Assembly: GCF_030499575.1 (NCBI RefSeq)
Contig: NZ_JASTLC010000001.1
Span: 4,240,001 to 4,304,000 of the forward strand
DNA: 64,000 bases
DNA from: Streptomyces sp. DG2A-72
GTDB lineage: Bacteria; Actinomycetota; Actinomycetes; Streptomycetales; Streptomycetaceae
Direction: 5' to 3'
The notes beneath the pieces were generated by a model. The model searched no databases. It was not told the DNA's origin and saw only the letters and a program-made list of their open reading frames with translations. Shown one piece after another: positions 1 through 8,830 of the stretch. The position numbers and the translations under genes are program-made. Every line of letters begins with the position of its first letter. Within the stretch, counting starts at the first letter, position 1.

Positions 1-1777
1 TCGACATGATCGGGCCGGTCTCCTCGACGCCCATCAGGCCGGCCAGCCAGCCCCACTGGAAGACCGCGACCACGGCACCCAGCGCCGCCAGCACGCTCAG
101 CAGGAAGCCGAGGGCCGCCTTCAGGGGGACCAGGATCGAGCGGAAGACCGCGATCAACAACAAGAACGCGAGGCCTACCACCAGCGCCAGGTACGGGACC
201 AGCGCGTCGTTCATCTTCTGGGAGAAGTCGATGTTCATCGCTGTGGTGCCGGTGACCAGCACGTCCGCGTCCGTGTCGGACTTGATCTGCGCGCCCTCGT
301 CACGGATGGAGTGGACGAGGTCCTCGGTCTGTGCCGAGGAGGGCTTGGAGTCGGGGATCACGGTGATGGTGAAGGTGTCCCCGGCCTTGTCGAACGCCGC
401 CGGGCTGACGGATACGACACCGTCCAGGCCCTTGATGTCATCGATCGTGGTCTGCGCGACCGCCTTCGGGTCGTCGCTGCCCTTCGCGTCACCGGCGATC
501 ATCAGCGGCCCGTTGAAGCCGGGCCCGAAGCCGTCGGAGAGGAGGTCGAACGCCCGTCGCTGTGTCGTGGACGTGGGCTGCGAGCCGTCGTCGGGAAGGC
601 CCAGTTCCAGCGAGGCGACCGGAACCGCGGCGGCTCCGAGGCCGATGACGCCGAAGAGGAGGACGGCGACGGGACGGCGTACGACGAAGCTCGCCCAGCG
701 CGTGCCCATGTTCGGCTTGGTCCGCGCCGCCGCGGACTTCCGGCGGCCGAACAGCTTGCTCTTCTCCCCCGCCGGCTGCACCTTGCGGCCCGCGTACCCG
801 AGCAGCGCCGGGATCATCGTCAGGGCGATCAGTACGGCGATGACGACCGTGCCCGCCGCCGCGAAGCCCATCTTCGTCAGCATCGGGATGTTGACGACCG
901 CGAGTCCGGCCAGCGCGATCACGACCGTGAGGCCTGCGAAGACCACCGCGGAGCCCGCCGTGCCGACCGCCCTGCCGACCGCTTCCTCGCGGTCGCGGCC
1001 CTCGGTGAGTTCGGCCCGGTAGCGGGAGACGATGAACAGCGCGTAGTCGATGCCGACCGCGAGGCCGATCATCGTGGCCAGCGTGGCCGTGGTGTCGCCG
1101 AGGTCGAGGGCGTTGGCCAGCGCCGTGATGCCCGAGATGCCGATGCCCACGCCGATGAGCGCCGTCAGCAGCGGCAGTCCGGCCGCGACGAGGGAACCCA
1201 GGGTGATGACGAGGACGACCGCGGCGACGGCTATACCGATGATCTCGGTGGAGCCGGTCTCGGGTGCCGCCTGGAGCGCGTCACCGCCGATGTCGACGGT
1301 CAGACCGGCATCCCGTGCGTCCTGCGCGGCGTCCTCCAGCGCCTCCTTGGAGGCGTCCTTCAGTTCCATGCCGGAGACGTCGTACGACACCGCCGCATAC
1401 GCGACCGTCCCGTCCTTGCTGACCGCGTTCGCCTTGAACGGGTCGGCGACCGAGGTGACCTCGGAGCCGTCGGACAGGTCCTGGACGGTCTTCTCGACGG
1501 TCGCCTTGTTGGCGGCGTCGGTCATCTTCTCCCCGTCGGGCGCCTGGAAGACGACCCGCGCGGTCGCGCCGTCGGCGCTCATGCCGGGGAAGCGCTCCTC
1601 CAGCAGGTCGAAGGCCTTCTGGGCCTCGGTGCCGGGGATCGAGAAAGAGGAGGAACCCGCTGCGGGGGCGCTGGCCGCGCCCACACCCGCGAGCGTCAGC
1701 AGCGCCACCCATATCAGGGCGACGAAGTGGCGTCGCCTGAAGGCGAGCCGGCCGAGTTTGTAGAGAAACGTGGCCAC
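1..1777 (-). CDS. MMPL-family (RND) membrane transporter, C-terminus cut by window edge
   Basis: Large inner-membrane transporter of the MMPL branch of the RND superfamily, which uses the proton gradient to export lipids or drugs. The GTG start at 1777 gives VATFLYKLGRLAFRRR, the usual beginning of actinobacterial MMPL proteins. A first membrane segment (FVALIWVALLTLAGVGAA) is followed by a roughly 150-residue extracytoplasmic domain, then hydrophobic segments including LGDTTATLATMIGLAVGIDYALF, the GxxxDY motif typical of the proton-relay helix. The frame is open to base 1, so only about the first 590 residues are present. It lies 123 bp downstream of a TetR gene on the same strand, which suggests a tetR-mmpL unit controlled by that repressor. 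Substrate unknown. Confidence 0.9.
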   Translation of the reverse strand, partial: MATFLYKLGRLAFRRRHFVALIWVALLTLAGVGAASAPAAGSSSFSIPGTEAQKAFDLLEERFPGMSADGATARVVFQAPDGEKMTDAANKATVEKTVQDLSDGSEVTSVADPFKANAVSKDGTVAYAAVSYDVSGMELKDASKEALEDAAQDARDAGLTVDIGGDALQAAPETGSTEIIGIAVAAVVLVITLGSLVAAGLPLLTALIGVGIGISGITALANALDLGDTTATLATMIGLAVGIDYALFIVSRYRAELTEGRDREEAVGRAVGTAGSAVVFAGLTVVIALAGLAVVNIPMLTKMGFAAAGTVVIAVLIALTMIPALLGYAGRKVQPAGEKSKLFGRRKSAAARTKPNMGTRWASFVVRRPVAVLLFGVIGLGAAAVPVASLELGLPDDGSQPTSTTQRRAFDLLSDGFGPGFNGPLMIAGDAKGSDDPKAVAQTTIDDIKGLDGVVSVSPAAFDKAGDTFTITVIPDSKPSSAQTEDLVHSIRDEGAQIKSDTDADVLVTGTTAMNIDFSQKMNDALVPYLALVVGLAFLLLIAVFRSILVPLKAALGFLLSVLAALGAVVAVFQWGWLAGLMGVEETGPIMS

Positions 1778-1900
1778 GAGGGCGTACTCCCGGTCAGGTC
1801 GTGGGTGTAACAGGGCAGGGGTGATCAGCCCGATGGGTGGCAGGCGTGATCGGCCCGACGACATGAGCGGTTACGTCAGGTGGGGGCTTGCTGTGGGGAA

Positions 1901-2515
1901 TTACCGGTTGGCAGACCGGTTCGCGGATACACCGAGGGCGGGGAGGACCACGGCGTCGATGTACGAGGTGAGGAAGGCCCGGGTCGGCGGCCGGTCCTCG
2001 ATCAGGCCCCGGGCGATGAACGCACCGATCATCATGTGCATCACATAGCCCAGCGCCGGGTTGTCCGCCCGGATCTCGCCCCGGTCGACGGCCCGTTGCA
2101 GCACACGGCCGAACTCCGCCATTTCCGGCTCGATGAGCTTTTCCCGGAACTCCTGCAGGAGGTCGGGGTTGTTGTGCACGGCCATGGCCAGGCCTCGCAT
2201 GAGCCCGGCGTTCTGCTCCATCTCGCAGTCGTCCGTCTGCTCCATGTGGGCATGCAGATCACCCCGGAGCGAGCCGGTGTCGACGCCTTCGAACGCACCG
2301 TGCTTGCTGTGCCGCACGGCCTTCACGACCAGTTCGGGCTTGCCGCCCCACTGGCGGTAGAGGGTGGCCTTGCTGGAACGGGTGCGGGCGGCCACGGCGT
2401 CCATGGTGAGGGCGTCGTAGCCGACTTCGCGGAGCAGGTCGAGCACGGCCTCGTACAGCTCGGCCTCGCGCTCGGGCGTGATCCGACTGCGACGCACCGT
2501 TGCGGCCTCAGCCAT
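1901..2515 (-). CDS. TetR/AcrR family transcriptional regulator
   Basis: One-component repressor of 204 residues. The N-terminal helix-turn-helix spans about residues 20-60 (YDALTMDAVAARTRSSKATLYRQW, in which KATLYRQW is the recognition helix). The C-terminal ligand domain (residues 80-200) has the TetR_C fold seen in regulators of MMPL and MFS pumps. ATG at 2515 was chosen because a perfect AGGAGGTGA ribosome site lies 8 bases upstream; a GTG at 2524 would put that site against the start. It is transcribed toward the MMPL exporter. Two 15-bp palindromes in its leader (2591-2605 and 2637-2651) look like its own operators, so autoregulation is likely. Confidence 0.93.
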   Translation of the reverse strand: MAEAATVRRSRITPEREAELYEAVLDLLREVGYDALTMDAVAARTRSSKATLYRQWGGKPELVVKAVRHSKHGAFEGVDTGSLRGDLHAHMEQTDDCEMEQNAGLMRGLAMAVHNNPDLLQEFREKLIEPEMAEFGRVLQRAVDRGEIRADNPALGYVMHMMIGAFIARGLIEDRPPTRAFLTSYIDAVVLPALGVSANRSANR

Positions 2516-2546
2516 CCCACTCACCTCCTCCTGCTCCTCGCCGGAG

Positions 2547-2591
2547 CGACCCGGCTTCGAACGACCCGGCCTTGAACGACCCGGCTTCGAA
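2547..2591. repeat. Three tandem 15-bp repeats in the tetR leader
   Basis: Exactly adjacent 15-mers at 2547-2561, 2562-2576 and 2577-2591. Units 1 and 3 are identical (CGACCCGGCTTCGAA) and unit 2 differs at two positions. They fill the untranslated leader between the tetR ribosome site and the operator palindromes. Each unit holds TTCGAA or a close variant. Function unknown; they could be protein-binding repeats or slippage products. Confidence 0.8.
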
Positions 2592-2605
2592 CGACACTGT
2601 TTCGT
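2591..2605. promoter_or_regulatory. Probable TetR operator 1 (imperfect 7-1-7 palindrome)
   Basis: ACGACAC-T-GTTTCGT: the same palindrome as at 2637-2651 with one mismatch in the left arm. The two centres are 46 bp apart. Site and spacing suggest binding of the adjacent TetR protein; inferred from sequence symmetry only. Confidence 0.6.
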
Positions 2606-2636
2606 ACGTCACGAATGTAACGCAGGCTCCCGCGAA

Positions 2637-2651
2637 ACGAAACCGTTTCGT
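2637..2651. promoter_or_regulatory. Probable TetR operator 2 (perfect 7-1-7 palindrome)
   Basis: ACGAAAC-C-GTTTCGT is a perfect inverted repeat with a single central base, in the region shared by tetR (minus strand) and the tricorn gene (plus strand, start 2723). It probably represses tetR-mmpL and could also affect the divergent protease gene. Confidence 0.7.
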
Positions 2652-2722
2652 ACGTGTGCTGGGTCACGTGTGTCGGCTCCGCATAAGTTGCCCGGCCCCA
2701 TCGACGGGAAAAGCATGGGGAG

Positions 2723-5700
2723 GTGAGCTATCTGCGCCTGCCGCACCTCAGCGGCGACCTGCTGTGCTTCGTGACCGAGGACGACCTGTGGCTGGCCCCT
2801 CTCGACGGACCGGGCCGCGCCTGGCGGCTCACCGTCGACCGCACCAAGGCCGGCCACCCCCGCTTCTCGCCCGACGGCCGCCATATCGCGTACACGAGCT
2901 GGCGCAGCCTGGTCCCGGAGATCCATGTGGTGCCGGTGGACGGCGGAGCCGGACGGCAGCTGACGTACTGGGGCAGCGCGGACACCCGGGTGTGCGGCTG
3001 GACCCCGGACGGCGACATCCTCGCCGTTGCCTCCCACGGCGAGCCCTTCTCCTACTTCACCTGGGCCTACAAGGTGACCCCCGACGGCGACCCCGGCCGC
3101 AAACTCCCCTGGGGCCCGGTCTCCGACATCCAGGTCGCCGACCTCGACGGCGAGCGCAAGACCCTGCTCCTCACCGGCACCCCGCCCCACGAACCTGCCG
3201 CCTGGAAGCGCTACCGCGGCGGCGCCATGGGCCGCCTCTGGCTGCACGGCGACCGGCTCCTTGCGCACGTGGACGGCCACCTCGAATCCCCCATGTTCGT
3301 CGGGGGCCGCATCGTCTTCCTCTCCGACCACGAGGGCGTCGGCAACCTCTACTCGTGCGCCTACGACGGCTCCGGCCTGCGCCGCCACACCGACCACGAC
3401 GCCTTCTACGCCCGGCACGCCGCCAGCGACGGCACACGCGTCGTCTACCAGTGCGCGGGCGACCTGTGGATCGTCGACGACCTGACCGCCGACTCGAAGC
3501 CGCGCAAGCTCGACGTACGCCTGAGCGGCCCCCGCGCGGGCCGCCGCCGGTATCAGGTGCCCGCCGCCCAGCACGTCGACGGCATCTCCGTCGATGAGAC
3601 GGGCCGCGCGAGCGCGGTGATCGTACGAGGAAGTCTCTACTGGCTGACCCACCGCGACGGCCCGGCCCGCACGATCACCGACACTCCGGGCGTACGGGTC
3701 CGGCTCCCGGAGATGCTCGGCAAGGTCGGCCAGGTCGCGTACGTCACGGACGCGGAGGGCGAGGACGCCGTCGAGATCGCGTACCTGCCGCGCGCGACGG
3801 GCGACCGCGCCCCCCGCCGCCTCGCCTCAGGCGAACTGGGCCGCGTCCTGGAGCTGGTCTCCGACCCCCAGGGCGAGCGCCTGGCCATGGCCTCGCACGA
3901 CGGACGCCTCCTGCTCATCGACGCGACGGAGGACGCGGGCGGCGAGGTCACCGAGCTGATCCGCTCGATCAACGGCCCGGTACGGGACCTGGCGTTCTCC
4001 CCCGACGGGGCATGGCTCACGTGGTCGCACCCGGGCATCGGCCGCTCGCTCCGCCAGATCAAGATGGCCCGGATCAAGGACCGTTTCATCGTCGACGTGA
4101 CGAACGGCCGCTTCGAGGACGAGAACCCGGTCTTCACCCGAGACGGCCGCTACCTGGCCTTCCTGTCCTGGCGGGGCTTCGACCCGGTGTACGACGTCCA
4201 CACCGGCGACCTCTCCTTCCCCCTCGGCTGCCGCCCCTACCTGGTCCCCTTGTCCTCCGCGACCCCCTCCCCCTTCGCCCTGAACCCCGAGGGCCGCCCG
4301 GCGGCGGGCGGACTGGACCCGGTGGAGGACGACGAGGGCGGCGACGGCGCGGTGACGGTCGAAGTGGAAGGCCTGGAAAGCAGAGTCACCCCTTTCCCGG
4401 TCGCCGCCTCCAAGTACTCGGCGCTGTATCCGGTGTCCGGCGGCGGCCTGGTCTGGCTGCGCTGGCCGATCTCGGGCGCGCTGGGCGAGACGTTCGCCAA
4501 TCCCGACGACACGACCGGCCGCCCCACCCTCGAATACTTCAACATCACCAAGGCGAAGAAGTCCGAACTGGTCGAGCACCTGGACTGGTTCGCGGTGAGC
4601 GGAGACGGCACCCGCCTGGTCGTCGTCGACGAGGGCGACCTGCGAGCCGTCCCCTCCACCGAATCAGGAGACAGCGATACGACCGTCTGGATCGACCTCC
4701 GCCGCATCCTGCACGAGGTCGACCCGGCCGCCGAGTGGCGCCAGTCGTACGAGGAGGCGGGCCGCCTGATCCGCGCCTACTTCTGGGAACCCGGCATGTG
4801 CGGCATCGACTGGGACGCCGTGCTGGACCAGTACCGCCCCCTGCTCGAACGAGTGGCCTCCCCCGACGAGTTCGCCGACCTGCTCCGCGAGGTACTGGGC
4901 GAACTGGGCACCTCCCACGCCTACGTCTCCGCCGCCCGCCGCAACGAGGGCCCCCCGCACTACCAGCGCTGGCAGGGCCTCCTCGGCGCCAACTTCGTCC
5001 GCAGGGACGGCGGCTGGACGGTCAAGCGCATCCTGCCCGGCGAGTCGTCCGACTCCAAGGCCCGCTCGCCCCTCGCCGGCACCGGCATCCGCGAGGGCGC
5101 GGTCCTGACCCACGTGGACGGCCGCCCGGTCGACCCTGACACAGGCCCGTACCCGCTGCTTGCGGGAGCAGGCGGTACGACGGTGGAGCTGACGTTCACC
5201 CCGGCGGAGGGCGAAGGCCGCTCCCGCAGGGTCGCCGTGGTCCCTCTCATCGACGAACGCCCCCTCCGCTATCAGGACTGGGTGGCCAAACGCCGCGCAG
5301 TCGTACGCGAGTTGAGCGGCGGCCGCTGCGGCTACCTCCACATCCCCGACATGGGCGGCTCCGGCTGGGCCCAGTTCAACCGCGACCTGCGCATGGAGGT
5401 CTCCCGGCCGGCCCTCATCGTCGACGTACGCGGCAACGCCGGCGGCCACATCAGCGAACTCGTCGTCGAAAAACTCACCCGCACCGTCCTCGGCTGGGAC
5501 CTGACGAGAAACGCCCAGCCGGTGTCGTACGCCTCGAACGCCCCCAGGGGCCCGGTGGTAGCCCTGGCCGACGAGGCGACCTCCTCGGACGGCGACATGA
5601 TCACGGCAGCCTTCAAGCTCCTCAAGCTGGGCCCGGTCGTCGGCCAGCGCACCTGGGGCGGAGTGGTCGGCATGACCGGCCGCCACCGCCTCGGCGACGG

Positions 5701-5950
5701 CACCGTCATCACGGTCCCCATGAACGCGGCCTGGTTCGACGCCTACGGCTGGTCCATCGAAAACCACGGCGTCACCCCCGACTTGGAAATCCTCCGCACA
5801 CCACTGGACTGGGCAGAGGGGAGGCATGCACAGCTGGACGACGCGGTACAACTGGCCCTGGACCTACTCCAGACGTCGCCTCCGGCAACACCCCCGGACT
5901 ACTCACACGTACCGGACCGCTCAAGGCCAAAATTGCCGCCGCGGTCTTGA
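2723..5950 (+). CDS. Tricorn-type S41 family serine peptidase
   Basis: Cytosolic self-compartmentalising protease of 1075 residues that trims peptides released by the proteasome. N-terminal six- and seven-bladed beta-propellers fill about residues 1-680 (repeated SPDG/DGR motifs), followed by the helical C1 domain, a PDZ domain (about 765-850) and the C2 catalytic domain. By analogy with the Thermoplasma enzyme the catalytic residues are Ser731-His732 (GTSHAY), Ser955-Asp956 (TSSDGD) and Glu1013 (SIENHG), so it looks active. The start is awkward: a stop at 2684-2686 leaves GTG 2723 as the first start codon, yet the GGGGAGG ribosome-like stretch runs into it. Leaderless initiation, or a start a few codons later, is possible. 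Full length for the family. Confidence 0.95.
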   Translation: MSYLRLPHLSGDLLCFVTEDDLWLAPLDGPGRAWRLTVDRTKAGHPRFSPDGRHIAYTSWRSLVPEIHVVPVDGGAGRQLTYWGSADTRVCGWTPDGDILAVASHGEPFSYFTWAYKVTPDGDPGRKLPWGPVSDIQVADLDGERKTLLLTGTPPHEPAAWKRYRGGAMGRLWLHGDRLLAHVDGHLESPMFVGGRIVFLSDHEGVGNLYSCAYDGSGLRRHTDHDAFYARHAASDGTRVVYQCAGDLWIVDDLTADSKPRKLDVRLSGPRAGRRRYQVPAAQHVDGISVDETGRASAVIVRGSLYWLTHRDGPARTITDTPGVRVRLPEMLGKVGQVAYVTDAEGEDAVEIAYLPRATGDRAPRRLASGELGRVLELVSDPQGERLAMASHDGRLLLIDATEDAGGEVTELIRSINGPVRDLAFSPDGAWLTWSHPGIGRSLRQIKMARIKDRFIVDVTNGRFEDENPVFTRDGRYLAFLSWRGFDPVYDVHTGDLSFPLGCRPYLVPLSSATPSPFALNPEGRPAAGGLDPVEDDEGGDGAVTVEVEGLESRVTPFPVAASKYSALYPVSGGGLVWLRWPISGALGETFANPDDTTGRPTLEYFNITKAKKSELVEHLDWFAVSGDGTRLVVVDEGDLRAVPSTESGDSDTTVWIDLRRILHEVDPAAEWRQSYEEAGRLIRAYFWEPGMCGIDWDAVLDQYRPLLERVASPDEFADLLREVLGELGTSHAYVSAARRNEGPPHYQRWQGLLGANFVRRDGGWTVKRILPGESSDSKARSPLAGTGIREGAVLTHVDGRPVDPDTGPYPLLAGAGGTTVELTFTPAEGEGRSRRVAVVPLIDERPLRYQDWVAKRRAVVRELSGGRCGYLHIPDMGGSGWAQFNRDLRMEVSRPALIVDVRGNAGGHISELVVEKLTRTVLGWDLTRNAQPVSYASNAPRGPVVALADEATSSDGDMITAAFKLLKLGPVVGQRTWGGVVGMTGRHRLGDGTVITVPMNAAWFDAYGWSIENHGVTPDLEILRTPLDWAEGRHAQLDDAVQLALDLLQTSPPATPPDYSHVPDRSRPKLPPRS

Positions 5951-5988
5951 GAAGGGGCTGTCAGTGCCGAATGCAAGACTTCCGCGGC

Positions 5989-6530
5989 ATGACAGAGGCG
6001 AACCCGAAAGCGGACCTGGTCCACTACCTGCAACTCGCTCGAGAAGCCCTGCACCAACCTGTTGGGGCTGGTCAAACATGTCGCCAGTGTGGAGCTGGGG
6101 TATTTCGGCGACACGTTCGGGCGGCCGTTCTTCGACAAGGAACCACCGCCCTGGTGGTACACGGAGGACTTCGAGCCCAATGCGGACATGTGGGCGACCG
6201 CCGACGAGTCACGCGAAGAGATCGTTCGGGCTGTACCACCGCGCATGGGAGCACTCGGGCAGCACGATCGAGTCGCCGGCGCTCGACGCGATCGGTCACG
6301 TCCCGTGGTGGCCGGAGGAGCGACGGCAGACCACACTGCACCACATCCTGGCGCGCATGATCGCCGAAACCCATCGGCATGCCGGACACGCCGATATCGT
6401 GCGAGAACTCATCGACGGGACCGTCGGGTGGGTGAAGGGGAAGGACAACATGCCGCCGGGCGATCAGGACTGGTGGGAAACCCACCGGCGTCGACTCGAG
6501 CACGTGGCACGGGAAGCCGGTAGCAGTTGA
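5989..6530 (+). pseudogene. DinB/DUF664 family protein, broken by a deletion and frameshifts
   Basis: Three successive frames together spell one DinB-superfamily (DUF664) protein. The start is MTEANPKADLVHYLQLAREAL (from ATG 5989). The middle, from about 6037, is TNLLGLVKHVASVELGYFGD through WATADESREEI. The end, from about 6226, is GLYHRAW through HRHAGHADIVRELIDG and the TGA at 6530. Intact relatives have about 20 more residues between the first and second blocks, so there is an internal deletion that also changes frame, and a second one-base lesion near 6223-6229. The metal-binding histidines of the HRHAGHAD stretch survive, but no single frame is translatable. It starts 38 bp after the tricorn stop. 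Confidence 0.85.
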
Positions 6531-6540
6531 TCCCGACCGG

Positions 6541-7194
6541 TTACGGCTGCTTCCGCATCCGCCGGTCCATCGCCAGCGAAAGTTCCGCCTCCACCACGCT
6601 CCGGGCCAGTGGGCGCAGGCGTTGCAGGTCGTCCTCTGTGGCGTGGCGGAGGACGACGTCGGCGAAGAGTTCGGCGAGGGCGTCGACGTGTTCGCGTACC
6701 TGTTTGCCGGCTGCCAGGACTTCTGCCAAGGGGATGCCTTCGCGGACGAGGGCGGCTGATACGTCCAGGAGTCGGCGGCTGACGTGGACGATCTCGTCGC
6801 CGTCGGTGCCGAGGTAGCCGAGGTCCATCGCGGCGGCGAGGTTTTCCGGGGTGACCTCGCCCTCGAAGCGGGCGGCGAGTTCCTCGGGGGTGAGGTGGAC
6901 CGGCTCCTCTTCGGTCGGGGTGTCGACGCCGAGTACGTCGGCGACGTCGCGGCCGTGTTCGAGGGCCTCCGCCAGTTCCGCGATGCCGTTGAGGGTGTGG
7001 CCGCGTTCCAGTAGTGCCGCGATCGTGCGCAGGCGGGCCAGGTGGTGGTCGTCGTACCAGGCGATGCGGCCTTCACGGCGGGGTGGCCGGATCAGCTTGC
7101 GTTCGCGGTAGAAGCGCAGGGTGCGGACTGTGATGCCGGCCAGGCGGGCCAGCTCCTCCATGCGGTACTCGCGTCGTCCTCCGTCTTCTGCCAC
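6541..7194 (-). CDS. MerR family transcriptional regulator
   Basis: DNA-binding regulator of 217 residues. The N-terminal winged helix-turn-helix spans residues 9-75 (YRMEELARLAGITVRTLRFY then the RRPPRREGRIAWYDDHHLARL-like wing, ending in a GHTLNGIAEL coiled-coil start). The C-terminal part is helical and has no MerR-type metal-binding cysteines, so an organic effector or none is likely. It is divergent from the monooxygenase operon starting at 7325, and the 130-bp gap holds a palindrome at 7212-7222. Control of that operon is the natural guess. The stop lies 10 bp past the end of the broken DinB gene on the other strand. Confidence 0.92.
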   Translation of the reverse strand: MAEDGGRREYRMEELARLAGITVRTLRFYRERKLIRPPRREGRIAWYDDHHLARLRTIAALLERGHTLNGIAELAEALEHGRDVADVLGVDTPTEEEPVHLTPEELAARFEGEVTPENLAAAMDLGYLGTDGDEIVHVSRRLLDVSAALVREGIPLAEVLAAGKQVREHVDALAELFADVVLRHATEDDLQRLRPLARSVVEAELSLAMDRRMRKQP

Positions 7195-7211
7195 GTCGGA
7201 AGCCTATGTTG

Positions 7212-7222
7212 TACCGCCGGTA
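7212..7222. promoter_or_regulatory. Short palindrome between MerR gene and monooxygenase operon
   Basis: TACCG-C-CGGTA, a perfect 5-1-5 inverted repeat in the divergent promoter region, 18 bp upstream of the merR start. It is a candidate binding site for the MerR regulator. Confidence 0.45.
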
Positions 7223-7324
7223 ACTTTCCCATGCGCGACCCCTACCCATCAGTACGGTCCTGCCCTACTCTCCCATTGCGCCAGTGTTCACTGGCGGAGT
7301 CGCGAGCGGGTGCGTGGAGGCGGG

Positions 7325-8830
7325 ATGGCCCAGCAGGAGCATGAGCATGTGCGGGTGGCGGTGGTCGGGTCCGGGTTCGGCGGGCTGGGAGCCGCCGTAC
7401 GGCTGCGGCGCGAGGGTGTCACCGACTTCGTCGTACTGGAGCGGGCCGACAGCGTCGGCGGCACCTGGCGGGACAACAGTTATCCCGGGTGCGCGTGCGA
7501 TGTGCCGTCCCATCTCTACTCGTTCTCCTTCGCGCCCAACCCCGACTGGCCCCGCACCTTCTCCGGGCAGAGGCACATCCGCGCCTACCTGGAGCACGTC
7601 GCCGACGTCTTCCGAATCCGGCCCCACATCCGCTTCAACTCCGAGGTCCAGCGCATGACCTGGAGCGGCGAGCGGCTCTGCTGGGACATCGAGACGAGCA
7701 GTGGCTCGCTCTCGGCGGACATCGTCGTCTCCGCCACCGGGCCGCTGTCCGACCCCAAGATCCCGGACATCCCGGGGCTGGACTCCTTCCCCGGCAAGGT
7801 CTTCCACTCGGCCCGCTGGGACCACGACTACGACCTGCGCGGCAAGCGGATCGCCATGATCGGGACGGGCGCCTCCGCCATCCAGATCGTGCCGGCCGTC
7901 CAGCCCCTCGCCGAGAGGCTCACCCTCTTCCAGCGCACGCCGCCATGGGTGATGCCCCGCGTCGACCGGGCGATCAGCGGCGCGGAGCGCGCGCTGCACA
8001 GGGCCCTGCCCTTCACCGCCAAGGCCCGCCGTGGACTGCTGTGGGGCATACGGGAGTTGCAGGTCCAGGCCTTCACCAGGCACCCCAATGAGCTGGGTAT
8101 GGTGGAGCAGTTGGCCAAGCGCAACATGGCCCGGTCCATCAAGGACCCGGCCCTGCGCGCGAAGTTGACCCCCGACTACCGCATCGGCTGCAAGCGGATC
8201 CTGCTCTCCAGCGACTACTATCCGGCGCTCGCCCGGCCCAACGTCGACGTGGTCGCGAGCGGGCTGAGCGAGGTCCGCGGGTCGACCCTCGTCGCCGCCG
8301 ACGGCAGCGAGGCCGAGGTCGACGCGATCATCTTCGGGACCGGCTTCCACGTCACCGACATGCCCATCGCCGAGAGGGTGGTGGGCGCGGACGGGCGGAC
8401 GCTCGCCGAGGTCTGGAAGACCGGGATGCAGTCGCTGCGCGGAGCCTCGGCGGTCGGGTTCCCCAACTGGATGACGATCATCGGGCCCAATACGGGGCTG
8501 GGGAACTCCTCGATGATCCTGATGATCGAGTCCCAGCTGAACTACCTGGCCGACTTCGTACGGCAGTTGAACGTCCTGGGCGGCCGTATCGCCCTCGACG
8601 CCCGGCCGGGCGCCGTGCAGGCATGGAACGACAAGGTCCAGGAACGCATGAAGCGCACCGTGTGGAACACCGGCGGCTGCACCAGCTGGTACCTGGACGC
8701 CAGCGGCCGCAACACCACCATCTGGCCGGGCACGACGACCGAGTTCCGGCGGGCTACGCGGCGGGTGGATCTGTCGGAGTACGACGTCCTGCGGGTGCCC
8801 GCAGAGAAGAAGGCCGAGGTGGACGCGTGA
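7325..8830 (+). CDS. Flavin-containing Baeyer-Villiger-type monooxygenase
   Basis: FAD- and NADPH-dependent monooxygenase of 501 residues that inserts oxygen into ketones to give esters. The FAD Rossmann motif is GSGFGGLG near the N-terminus. The Baeyer-Villiger fingerprint FxGxxxHxxxW is present as FPGKVFHSARW, followed by the NADPH-binding GTGASAIQ motif. The ATG at 7325 has GGAGG four bases upstream. First gene of a tightly packed operon: the stop overlaps the next start (GTGA). The esterase and dehydrogenase that follow suggest ketone to ester to alcohol plus acid, then oxidation. The natural substrate cannot be read from the sequence. Confidence 0.93.
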   Translation: MAQQEHEHVRVAVVGSGFGGLGAAVRLRREGVTDFVVLERADSVGGTWRDNSYPGCACDVPSHLYSFSFAPNPDWPRTFSGQRHIRAYLEHVADVFRIRPHIRFNSEVQRMTWSGERLCWDIETSSGSLSADIVVSATGPLSDPKIPDIPGLDSFPGKVFHSARWDHDYDLRGKRIAMIGTGASAIQIVPAVQPLAERLTLFQRTPPWVMPRVDRAISGAERALHRALPFTAKARRGLLWGIRELQVQAFTRHPNELGMVEQLAKRNMARSIKDPALRAKLTPDYRIGCKRILLSSDYYPALARPNVDVVASGLSEVRGSTLVAADGSEAEVDAIIFGTGFHVTDMPIAERVVGADGRTLAEVWKTGMQSLRGASAVGFPNWMTIIGPNTGLGNSSMILMIESQLNYLADFVRQLNVLGGRIALDARPGAVQAWNDKVQERMKRTVWNTGGCTSWYLDASGRNTTIWPGTTTEFRRATRRVDLSEYDVLRVPAEKKAEVDA

